A stretch of DNA of 64,000 nt from Vreelandella zhanjiangensis DSM 21076 (GTDB lineage Bacteria; Pseudomonadota; Gammaproteobacteria; Pseudomonadales; Halomonadaceae). Below the pieces are notes generated by a model. The model saw only the letters and a program-made list of their open reading frames with translations. It was not told the origin of the DNA and ran no database searches. Positions 49,016-56,575 of this stretch are shown here, piece after piece (the stretch's first letter is position 1; every line of letters begins with the position of its first letter). The translations under genes and the position numbers were made by a program. The stretch covers positions 434,001 through 498,000 of the forward strand of contig NZ_KB898646.1 in NCBI RefSeq assembly GCF_000377665.1. Reading direction: 5' to 3'.

Positions 49016-51664
49016 ATGAGTCATGACCTACACGAATCGCTGCGCGATAACGTCCGTATTCTGGGCGATAGCCTGGGGCGTACAATCGCCGACGATCTGG
49101 GCCAAGCTTTTGTCGATAAAATAGAAACAATCCGGGCACATGCCAAGCGTGGTCGCCAAGGAGATTCCCTCCAGCAGCGCGAACTTATCGAATATTTACG
49201 TAAATTACCTGAGCGTGACCTGCTGCCGGTAACGCGCGCTTTCAACCAGTTTCTAAACTTTGCCAATATTGCCGAGCAGCACTATAGAGCACGCTTTCGG
49301 CGCGTGGAAGATTACAAACCTGGCTCACAACCAGCGTTGGATGAGCTACTCGCGCGTGCCCAGCAGGCGGGTAATTCACCGCGTAAGCTGGTGGAAACTC
49401 TCGCCAACATGCGTGTCGAGCTGGTACTTACCGCGCATCCAACCGAGGTTATCCGCCGCACGCTGATTCAAAAATATGATGCTATCGATGAGTGTCTGAC
49501 CGCGATTGAGGGTTCTGAAGGCTACCCCGAGCGCGGCGCTCGCGCCCAGGGGCGCCTCGAAGAGCTTATTAGTCAAGCATGGCATACCGATGAAATTCGT
49601 CATGAACGACCTACCCCGGTTGATGAGGCCAAATGGGGCTTTGCGGTCATCGAAAATTCGCTGTGGCAGGCCGTACCGGATTTTCATCGCGACCTGGATA
49701 ACCTGCTTCTGGAGAATGCCGGCGAGCGCCTGCCTCTGGATGCCGCGCCTATTCGCTATGCATCGTGGATGGGTGGGGACCGCGACGGTAACCCCAATGT
49801 GACCGCACGCGTTACTCGCGAAGTCCTTCTGTTAGGGCGCTGGATGGCCGCAGACCTTTACCTGCGCGATTTAGAGCAGCTCAAAACCGAGCTCTCCATG
49901 TGGAAGGCAAACAGCGCTTTGAAAGCCGAAGTCGGCGATGTGGCCGAGCCGTATCGCGAACTGCTTAAACGCCTGCTGCTTAAAATGGAATCTACCCGTG
50001 ACTGGGCCAAGGCCAAGCTGGATGGTCGTAATTATGATGGCGGTCCGATTGTTGAAACCCGCGATCAGATATACGCGCCATTGCTTGCCTGCTATCGCTC
50101 GCTTTGCGATGTGGGGCTGGATACCGTCGCCAACGGCTCACTGCTGGATACTCTGCGCCGTGTCGCCGTGTTTGGCGTTACGCTTACCAAGCTGGACCTG
50201 CGTCAGGAAGCCAGCCGCCACGCTCAGGTCATCGAAGAGCTCACCAGCACCTTGGGGCTTGGCCACTATGAAGAGTGGGACGAAGCCCAGCGCCAGGCCT
50301 TTCTGCTGGAAGAGCTTGCCTCGCGGCGCCCGCTTATTCCGCGCCGCTGGGAGTGCTCCGCTGAGTCCCGTGAGGTGCTGGATACCTTTAAGGTGATCGC
50401 TCAGGAACATACTGAAGCGCTCGGCACGTACATTATCTCCATGGCCGCCGAGCCGTCGGACGTACTCACCGTGGCGCTGTTAATGAAAGAAGCTGGTGGT
50501 GAGGTCACGCTGCCCATTGCGCCGCTATTTGAAACGCTCAATGACCTGGACCATGCCGGTGACGTAATCGAACAGCTACTGACGCTACCCGGTTATCGGG
50601 CGCTGATCGGGGATCGTCAGGAAGTCATGATTGGCTACTCCGACTCCGCCAAAGATGCCGGGCAGTTAGCCGCTGCCTGGGCTCAGTACCGCGCCCAGGA
50701 AGCGCTGGTGAATGTTTGTGAGCGGCATGGCGTTGATCTGACCCTGTTCCACGGACGTGGTGGAACCGTGGGCCGTGGGGGCGGCCCGGCACACGCCGCT
50801 ATCTTGTCGCAACCCCCGGGTTCGGTAAATGGCAGCCTGCGGGTCACTGAGCAGGGCGAGATGATTCGCTTCAAGTTCGGCCAGCCGGACATTGCCCTTC
50901 GCTCAATGGAAATTTATGCCTGTGCTGTGCTTGAGGCCACCTTGCTGCCGCCTCCCGCGCCAGAGCCCCATTGGCGCGAAGAGATGGACAAACTCGCCCG
51001 CATTGCGCATGCAGGATACGTGGGTATCGTGCGTGAAAACCCGGATTTTGTGCCGTATTTCCGCGCGGTGACGCCGGAAGGCGCGCTGGGGCGTTTGCCG
51101 CTCGGCTCGCGTCCCGCCAAGCGACGCCAGGATGGAGGTGTTGAAACGCTACGCGCGATTCCCTGGATATTTGCCTGGACACAGATCCGCTTGATGCTGC
51201 CCGCGTGGTTGGGAAGTGGCGAGGCCTTCGCCCGCCGCCTGGAGGAGCCGGGCGGACTGGAAGTGCTTCAGGAGATGCGTACGAACTGGCCGTTTTTTGG
51301 CACTTATCTGGACATGCTGGAGATGCTGCTCGCCAAGGCCGACACCGCCATTGCCGCGTACTATGAACACCGCCTGGTCGACGAGCCGTCGCTTAAATTG
51401 CTGGGCAAAGAGCTACGCGAACGCTTTGCCCGCCTGGAAGAGGTGCTGTTGAATATTCTGCAGCAGGAAAAGCTGCTTGAGAATACGCCGCTGATTCGTC
51501 AGGCGATTGACGTGCGTAACCCCTATATTGACCCGCTGCACGGATTACAGGCCGAGCTTTTACAGCGTAACCGCGATGCCGATGGCGCCATTAGTGCGGA
51601 TCTTTCGCGCGCGCTAATGGTGACGATGGCCGGTATTGCCGCGGGCTTACGCAATACCGGCTAG
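49016..51664 (+). CDS. ppc: Phosphoenolpyruvate carboxylase
   Basis: This 882-residue enzyme fixes bicarbonate onto PEP to make oxaloacetate. Catalytic motifs VLTAHPTEVIRRT (His), SWMGGDRDGNPNVT, GYSDSAKDAGQLAAAW and FHGRGGTVGRGGGPAH are intact, and the C terminus ends VTMAGIAAGLRNTG as in active enzymes. The start is ATG 49016 with AGGAGG 8 bases upstream; a TTG at 49010 is in frame but inferior. A strong hairpin follows. Confidence 0.97.
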   Translation: MSHDLHESLRDNVRILGDSLGRTIADDLGQAFVDKIETIRAHAKRGRQGDSLQQRELIEYLRKLPERDLLPVTRAFNQFLNFANIAEQHYRARFRRVEDYKPGSQPALDELLARAQQAGNSPRKLVETLANMRVELVLTAHPTEVIRRTLIQKYDAIDECLTAIEGSEGYPERGARAQGRLEELISQAWHTDEIRHERPTPVDEAKWGFAVIENSLWQAVPDFHRDLDNLLLENAGERLPLDAAPIRYASWMGGDRDGNPNVTARVTREVLLLGRWMAADLYLRDLEQLKTELSMWKANSALKAEVGDVAEPYRELLKRLLLKMESTRDWAKAKLDGRNYDGGPIVETRDQIYAPLLACYRSLCDVGLDTVANGSLLDTLRRVAVFGVTLTKLDLRQEASRHAQVIEELTSTLGLGHYEEWDEAQRQAFLLEELASRRPLIPRRWECSAESREVLDTFKVIAQEHTEALGTYIISMAAEPSDVLTVALLMKEAGGEVTLPIAPLFETLNDLDHAGDVIEQLLTLPGYRALIGDRQEVMIGYSDSAKDAGQLAAAWAQYRAQEALVNVCERHGVDLTLFHGRGGTVGRGGGPAHAAILSQPPGSVNGSLRVTEQGEMIRFKFGQPDIALRSMEIYACAVLEATLLPPPAPEPHWREEMDKLARIAHAGYVGIVRENPDFVPYFRAVTPEGALGRLPLGSRPAKRRQDGGVETLRAIPWIFAWTQIRLMLPAWLGSGEAFARRLEEPGGLEVLQEMRTNWPFFGTYLDMLEMLLAKADTAIAAYYEHRLVDEPSLKLLGKELRERFARLEEVLLNILQQEKLLENTPLIRQAIDVRNPYIDPLHGLQAELLQRNRDADGAISADLSRALMVTMAGIAAGLRNTG

Positions 51665-51683
51665 GTGCCCAGGCTAGTTGTGC

Positions 51684-51712
51684 TTATGCCGCCAGCGCCG
51701 CTGGCGGCATAA
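51684..51712 (+). terminator. Hairpin after ppc
   Basis: A perfect 13-bp stem (TTATGCCGCCAGC / GCTGGCGGCATAA) with a 3-base loop lies 19 bases after the ppc stop. It lacks a T run but is strong enough to protect or end the ppc message. Confidence 0.55.
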
Positions 51713-51734
51713 ATTAACACTTCAGGAGTCGTCA

Positions 51735-52280
51735 ATGAATCCAGATGCCCAAGCGGTGCTGCAGTTCTGGTTTAACGAACTAACGCCAGCGCAATGGTTT
51801 AAAAAAGATCTCGAGATGGATCGGGTAATTGTTACCCGGTTTGCAGAGCTGCACGCCCGAGTTGCTCAGTGTGAATGCTACTCATGGCGCGAGACTCCCC
51901 ACGGCCGTTTGGCCGAAATTATTGTGCTCGACCAGTTTTCACGCAATATGTACCGCGATAACGCCCGCGCCTTTGGGTATGATGCGTTGGCCTTAGCCCT
52001 GGCGCAGGAAGCCGTGGCGGCAGGTGCGGATAATGAGCTAAGCCCCGCAGAGCGTAGCTTTTTGTATATGCCGTATATGCACAGCGAGTCCAAGGCAATT
52101 CACGCGCTGGCGCTTAGCCTGTTTGACCAGCCAGGGCTTGAAAACAACCTGGATTTTGAAATTCGCCATAAGGTGATTATTGATCGCTTTGGCCGCTACC
52201 CACACCGCAATGCGGTTTTGGGGAGGGCATCAACCGATGAAGAGATCGCCTTTTTAAAACAGCCAGGCTCCTCTTTTTAG
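51735..52280 (+). CDS. DUF924 family protein
   Basis: This 181-residue soluble helical protein matches the DUF924 family (TPR-like): VLQFWFNELTPAQWFKKD at the N terminus, LAEIIVLDQFSRNMYRDNARAF in the middle, and HRNAVLGRASTDEE near the C terminus. No function is established. The start is ATG 51735 with AGGAG upstream; the longer frame from 51678 runs through the ppc hairpin. It precedes rluF by 36 bases. Confidence 0.86.
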   Translation: MNPDAQAVLQFWFNELTPAQWFKKDLEMDRVIVTRFAELHARVAQCECYSWRETPHGRLAEIIVLDQFSRNMYRDNARAFGYDALALALAQEAVAAGADNELSPAERSFLYMPYMHSESKAIHALALSLFDQPGLENNLDFEIRHKVIIDRFGRYPHRNAVLGRASTDEEIAFLKQPGSSF

Positions 52281-52316
52281 CGGTGCTTTTAACTCCTTTT
52301 AGCCTTACGGCGTGTT

Positions 52317-53378
52317 ATGTCATTACGAAAATCGACCCGAATCAATAAGTACATCAGTGAAAGCGGCCTTTGCTCGCGCCGAGAGGCGGACCGGTTTGTG
52401 GAGCAGGGTAACGTCTGGATCAACGGCCGACGGGCCACCACGGGTGATCAGGTGGTGGCGGGCGACCGGGTAAAAGTGAATGGTCAGGAGATCGAGCCTC
52501 AGGAGGAAGAAGACCTGATTCTGATTGCACTCAATAAGCCCGTGGGCATTGTGAGCACCACGGAGTCGAGTGAAAAAGACAACATCGTTGAGTTTGTAAA
52601 ACATGGCGCGCGTATTTTTCCCATCGGTCGGCTGGATAAAGACTCTCAGGGTCTAATTTTTCTGACCAATAACGGTGATCTGGTTAACAAGATCCTGCGC
52701 GCCAACAACAATCACGAAAAAGAGTATCAAGTGACGGTTAATAAGCCGATCACGGATGAATTTGTTGAAGGCATGCAAAAAGGCGTGCCGATTCTGGGGC
52801 AGGTGACCAAAAAGTGCAGCGTAGAGAAAGTCTCCACGTTTGCGTTTACGATTACGCTGGTGCAAGGCCTGAACCGCCAGATTCGCCGTATGTGTGAATA
52901 TTTTGGCTACGAGGTTACTCAGCTAATTCGCACTCGGATCATGAACGTATCGCTTAAAGGGTTAGCGCTAGGGGACTGGCGCGATTTAACGCCCAAAGAG
53001 ATCGATACGATTATCACGCTTACCGAAGGCTCTGAAGCTACCCCGGCAGCGCCCAAACAGGCTAAACCGAAAGCCAAGCCCCGCACGCAAAACGGCCAAA
53101 ATGCGCGTCAGGGTAAGCCGGGTGCAAAATCCCACAGCTCTGGTAAACCGGCTAATGGTAAAGCTGCAGCCGGAAAATCAGCTTCGGGTAAAACGCGCTC
53201 AAGCGTTAAGGGTAAGCCCGGTGCGGCTGGCAAGGCACATCCCAAGGCAAAAGCCGCCGCGGGGGGTAAACCCGCAGCGGCAGGCAAGCGCAGTGGCAAG
53301 CCTACGGGTAAGGCTCGCCCCAGTGCTGGAAAACCCGCTGCACGTGGAAAAGCACCGCGCCCCAAAACAAAACGTTAG
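52317..53378 (+). CDS. rluF: RluF-type 23S rRNA pseudouridine synthase with basic tail
   Basis: This 353-residue enzyme has an N-terminal S4 domain (residues about 8-65: [20 protein letters not shown]) and an RsuA-family catalytic domain with catalytic Asp in [22 protein letters not shown] and [15 protein letters not shown]. It closely resembles E. coli RluF, which modifies U2604. After about residue 245 comes a low-complexity tail of more than 100 residues made of Lys, Ala, Gly and Pro (GKPAAGKS-type units), longer than the already basic E. coli tail. RluB is less likely. Confidence 0.9.
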   Translation: MSLRKSTRINKYISESGLCSRREADRFVEQGNVWINGRRATTGDQVVAGDRVKVNGQEIEPQEEEDLILIALNKPVGIVSTTESSEKDNIVEFVKHGARIFPIGRLDKDSQGLIFLTNNGDLVNKILRANNNHEKEYQVTVNKPITDEFVEGMQKGVPILGQVTKKCSVEKVSTFAFTITLVQGLNRQIRRMCEYFGYEVTQLIRTRIMNVSLKGLALGDWRDLTPKEIDTIITLTEGSEATPAAPKQAKPKAKPRTQNGQNARQGKPGAKSHSSGKPANGKAAAGKSASGKTRSSVKGKPGAAGKAHPKAKAAAGGKPAAAGKRSGKPTGKARPSAGKPAARGKAPRPKTKR

Positions 53379-53544
53379 GCTTTTTAGGTGCTTGCACGGG
53401 CTTTGGTTACAGTTATCCTCAATAAGCAAATGAGGCTTAGAAATCTCAATATTGCTATAAAGCAAAGTTGACGCCCGTACCTTGCCCAAGTATGAGAACG
53501 CCAACTAAGGTATTGATACTCGGATATCAATGGAGGACCTTGTG

Positions 53545-53856
53545 ATGGCAAAGCCTGAGCTGCAAGATGCCATAATATATACCCAGGATGGGAGCGTACT
53601 AGGCACCGTGTCGGATGCCAGTGCTGAAACGAAACTTGAAATACTCAAATCAGACGGTAGTCGGATCTGGGTAGAGCGAAATGACCTCAGCGAAAATTAT
53701 GGTCAATTGACGCTTGCCGAAGATTACACGGTTTACTCGGCTGATAGCGTCAATGGCGATTGGACCGAAGGCGACGTAGACGACACGGTCGAAGATACGT
53801 TCCCCGCCAGTGATCCGCCCTCATTTACCTTGGGTGATGAAGGCAAAGGGCGTTAA
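53545..53856 (+). CDS. Small acidic protein with a C-terminal FPASDPPS motif
   Basis: This 103-residue acidic protein has an N-terminal beta-rich segment (DAIIYTQDGSVLGTVSDASAET) resembling a PRC-barrel or DUF2171-like fold and a C-terminal motif DTFPASDPPSFT. The latter recurs in many small bacterial proteins of unknown function. The start is ATG 53545 with GGAGG 8 bases upstream; an ATG at 53530 overlaps that site. It stands alone with a terminator after it. I cannot assign a function. Confidence 0.7.
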   Translation: MAKPELQDAIIYTQDGSVLGTVSDASAETKLEILKSDGSRIWVERNDLSENYGQLTLAEDYTVYSADSVNGDWTEGDVDDTVEDTFPASDPPSFTLGDEGKGR

Positions 53857-53893
53857 CGGAGGCGTTACGCTTAAGTCTTCATACTTCAACACT

Positions 53894-53933
53894 AAAAAGC
53901 TGGGCGTTGCAGACCGCAACCCCAGTTTTTTTA
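53894..53933. terminator. Bidirectional terminator between the small acidic protein gene and trpG
   Basis: CTGGG-C-GTTGC pairs with GCAAC-CCCAG (10 bp, one bulge), with five A before and seven T after. It should work on both strands, ending the plus-strand gene and the convergent trp operon. Confidence 0.85.
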
Positions 53934-53959
53934 TGCAGTTAAGCAATGTCAATCAATCG

Positions 53960-54619
53960 CTATGCCAGCAAAAAATTGGCAATCAGCTCTTTGCCACCTT
54001 CGGTCGCAAAGGATTCCGGATGAAACTGAATGCCGTGAATCGGGTAATCGCGGTGTTTGACCCCCATTAACTCGAATTCGCCGACGGCGTTCCAGCGGCT
54101 GCGCTGTTCAAAGTCAGCAGTCTGCAAGCTACCCACCGTGGCGGTCACTTGCAGGCATTCAGGTAGCGAGTCTGCATCGGCAATCAGCGAGTGGTAGCGC
54201 ATTACCTCTAGCTGGTCGGGTACGCCTTTAAATACCGACTGCTGATCATGGGTGACTGGGCTGATCTTGCCATGCATGGGTAACGGCGCTTTTACCACCT
54301 TGCCGCCAAACACATGCACAATGCCCTGCATGCCTAAACAAACGCCCAGTAGGGGGGTGGTTTTACCCAACTCCTTGATTACATCGGCACATACGCCAAA
54401 GTAGCGCGGGTCATCGGGCGAGCCGGGACCCGGTGAAATAATAATGCGGTCAGGTGCCATCGCGACAATATCGGCAAACTCAATCTGGTCATTGCGCTCA
54501 ACGATAATGTCAAAATCGTCAAGCGAGCCGCGGTTTTTTTCCGTAGTGAGAATCTCACCAATGAACTGATAAAGGTTGTAGGTAAACGAATCGTAGTTAT
54601 CGATGATCAACACTTTCAT
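53960..54619 (-). CDS. trpG: Anthranilate synthase glutamine amidotransferase component
   Basis: This 219-residue class I glutamine amidotransferase has ISPGPGSPDDP, the catalytic Cys in LLGVCLGMQGI, and His-Glu in IHGIQFHPESFATEGG. It supplies ammonia to TrpE for anthranilate. Some bacteria share this subunit with PabB; a PabA role is possible as well. Its ATG overlaps the trpE stop (ATGA). It is about 20 residues longer than usual, with an insert near TEKNRGSLDD. Confidence 0.92.
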   Translation of the reverse strand: MKVLIIDNYDSFTYNLYQFIGEILTTEKNRGSLDDFDIIVERNDQIEFADIVAMAPDRIIISPGPGSPDDPRYFGVCADVIKELGKTTPLLGVCLGMQGIVHVFGGKVVKAPLPMHGKISPVTHDQQSVFKGVPDQLEVMRYHSLIADADSLPECLQVTATVGSLQTADFEQRSRWNAVGEFELMGVKHRDYPIHGIQFHPESFATEGGKELIANFLLA

Positions 54620-56031
54620 GCTGGGCTCTCCGAATCCATAAAGGGCGCTAGGGCTTTACGTGTACCCGCGAATTTACGTCGAATCTCTTCATACTCATCG
54701 TCTGCGTTACTATCAAACACGTTGCCGCCACAGGTCTGCACATAGGCGTTCTCGCCATTTACAAATACGGTACGAATAGGAATGGCAAAGGTGCAGTCGC
54801 CGTTAAACGAAAACTGGCCCACCGCGCCGCCATACGGTCCGCGGCCATCGGTTTCCAGGTCATCGATGATTTTCATGGCTTCAATCTTGGGCGCGCCGGT
54901 CAACGTACCGGCCGGGAAGTTGCTGGCCAGTGCGCTAAACATGTCTTCTCCCTCTGCAATAATGCCAACAATTTCGCTAGAGATATGCTGAACGTGGCTA
55001 AAACGCTTGATATCCATCAGGCTGCGTACTTTAACGGTACCAAACTGGGCAACCCGGCCAATATCATTACGATGCAGATCAACGATCATATTGTGCTCGG
55101 CAATCTCCTTAGGATCGTTAAGCAGCGCCCTCGCCAGCTGGGTATCTTCCTGAGCCGTTTGGCCCCGGGTCGTCGTCCCTGCCAAAGGAAAGGTTTCCAT
55201 TTCACCCTGGCGTAGACGAAACAGCAGTTCAGGGCTTGCGCCAATCAGCTTCTGCTCACCAAACTTCATGTAGTACATCTGCGGCGAAGGGTTAATCGTT
55301 CGCAGCTGATCGTAAAGGGCGACCGTATCGCCCTCTACTCGAAAGCGCTTTTTAAACCCGACCTCACACTGAAACACCTTGCCGTCGATAATATCCTGCT
55401 TGACCTTGGCGACCGCCGCGGCGTGTTCTGACTGGCTCATGGTGTCGCCCAGCGAGGTGATTTTCAGTTCGTCGCTCTCGATATCCTCGGCGTCGATAAG
55501 TGTTTGCAGAAAATCAAAGCGGCTATGGTCGTAATAGAAGTAGGTTACCTCGCCGGTCATCTTGTCGAGGATAAGCCCATCTTTATAAAGCCCAAAACGA
55601 AACGTATCGAAGTCATCATTGGCTTTTAACGAAAGCGTAGGCTCGAAGTATTGCATCGCGTCGTAGCCTAAATAGCCGCTTAGCCCGCCAGCATATTTTC
55701 GCGAAATAATATTTTGCGGTATCAGGCTACGCAGCAGGGCATAAGGGTTGTCGCTTGGATAGTGCTCGGTATGGCCGTCGCGGTCTTCAATACTCAGCGT
55801 TTGGCCATTCGCGTAAATAGTGTACTCAGGGTCAAAGCCAATAATCGAATGGCGCGCCATATGGCTATCTTCGCCCAGTGACTCCAGCATGTAGCAGGTA
55901 GCAAACTGCTTTTCTATCTTCTTGAATAAGGCAAAGAAATCACAGTCCGCCGCGAGCGTGACGTAGTGAGGTTTACGCGGCAGAGTAAACGGGCGCGGGC
56001 TGGCCGATGTGGGCATGGATTGGGTGGTCAT
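54616..56031 (-). CDS. trpE: Anthranilate synthase component I (divergent TrpE)
   Basis: This 471-residue chorismate-using enzyme of the TrpE/PabB family has GASPELLFRLR, VDLHRNDIGRVAQFG, SFSHVQHISSEIVG, FPAGTLTGAPKIEAM and YGGAVGQFSFNGD. The N-terminal CYMLESLGED segment resembles the Trp-binding LLES motif, favouring TrpE over PabB. Two spots are unusual: QCEVGFKKRF where QVVLSRR is common, and PLAGTTTRG where AGTRPRG is usual. The operon with trpR and a Trp operator supports anthranilate synthase. It starts 3 bases after trpR. Confidence 0.85.
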   Translation of the reverse strand: MTTQSMPTSASPRPFTLPRKPHYVTLAADCDFFALFKKIEKQFATCYMLESLGEDSHMARHSIIGFDPEYTIYANGQTLSIEDRDGHTEHYPSDNPYALLRSLIPQNIISRKYAGGLSGYLGYDAMQYFEPTLSLKANDDFDTFRFGLYKDGLILDKMTGEVTYFYYDHSRFDFLQTLIDAEDIESDELKITSLGDTMSQSEHAAAVAKVKQDIIDGKVFQCEVGFKKRFRVEGDTVALYDQLRTINPSPQMYYMKFGEQKLIGASPELLFRLRQGEMETFPLAGTTTRGQTAQEDTQLARALLNDPKEIAEHNMIVDLHRNDIGRVAQFGTVKVRSLMDIKRFSHVQHISSEIVGIIAEGEDMFSALASNFPAGTLTGAPKIEAMKIIDDLETDGRGPYGGAVGQFSFNGDCTFAIPIRTVFVNGENAYVQTCGGNVFDSNADDEYEEIRRKFAGTRKALAPFMDSESPA

Positions 56032-56034
56032 GGT

Positions 56035-56310
56035 TCAGCGTTCCAGTAATGGGTAAGAAGTGCCTAACGCGCGTGAACCACGCGAAACGGTCGCAATGCC
56101 AACACCTAACATTTCCGCAATCTTGCGGTGGGGAACACCATCACGGAGCAGATTGAAAATTTGCAGCCGTTTGCTGATTTCCAGATATTCTGCTGGCGTT
56201 AGCAGATTACTTAGCGCTTCATGCATGGCGTCCGGGCTTTCAATCGCCAATAGATAGGTAATCAATTCGGCGTGGTAGGAATCATGTGAAGACGAGTTGT
56301 GTGAAGACAT
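56035..56310 (-). CDS. trpR: Trp repressor family protein
   Basis: This 91-residue helical repressor has ALSNLLTPAEYLEISKRLQIFNLL followed by the helix-turn-helix VPHRKIAEMLGVGIATVSRGSRAL, matching TrpR. With tryptophan bound it should repress its own operon, because a near-canonical Trp operator lies just upstream on the minus strand. The N-terminal arm is His/Ser rich. It is the first gene of trpR-trpE-trpG, an arrangement that differs from the separate trpR of E. coli. Confidence 0.9.
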   Translation of the reverse strand: MSSHNSSSHDSYHAELITYLLAIESPDAMHEALSNLLTPAEYLEISKRLQIFNLLRDGVPHRKIAEMLGVGIATVSRGSRALGTSYPLLER

Positions 56311-56334
56311 GAGCGCACCGGTAATAGAAAGGCT

Positions 56335-56353
56335 GTACTAGCGTACTAGTACG
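56335..56353 (-). promoter_or_regulatory. Trp operator
   Basis: GTACTAGCGTACTAGTACG matches the E. coli trp operator (GAACTAGTTAACTAGTACG) at 15 of 19 positions, including both CTAG half-sites. It overlaps the -10 of the trpR promoter on the minus strand, 25 bases before the trpR start, as expected for autorepression. Confidence 0.85.
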
Positions 56354-56378
56354 ATATATTGATCGGCGAGGAAGTCAA
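56351..56378 (-). promoter_or_regulatory. Promoter of the trpR-trpE-trpG operon
   Basis: On the minus strand, TTGACT (56378-56373) is followed after 16 bases by TATCGT (56356-56351). The -35 matches 5/6. The -10 overlaps the Trp operator. Confidence 0.65.
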
Positions 56379-56392
56379 GTAATTCCCAGACT

Positions 56393-56434
56393 TGGAAATA
56401 GGGCTGGAAGAAATAGAGCTGGAAGAAATAGGGC
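56393..56434 (+). repeat. Short 15-bp tandem repeat upstream of trpR
   Basis: Two full copies of TGGAAGAAATAGRGC (56405-56419 and 56420-56434) follow a 12-base partial copy (TGGAAATAGGGC, 56393-56404). It lies just upstream of the trp promoter and before the kef gene. It is non-coding and probably a slippage product. Confidence 0.75.
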
Positions 56435-56520
56435 TGGCGTTGGGGTTAGCAATAGGGTTGATGGGAAAGCTGGCGGAAAGGCGTTAAATGCTCAACGCTA
56501 ATGGGTCTTGAGGAAGGTGG

Positions 56521-56548
56521 TTGTTCGCAGACAGTAATAGATTACTAT
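56521..56548 (+). promoter_or_regulatory. Possible kef promoter and palindrome
   Basis: TTGTTC (56521-56526) and TACTAT (56543-56548) form a weak -35/-10 pair with 16-base spacing. A palindrome AGTAAT-AG-ATTACT (56533-56546) overlaps the -10 and might be an operator. The gene starts 28 bases later. Confidence 0.3.
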
Positions 56549-56575
56549 ACCGTCATCTTGATTAAGGGGTACGGC

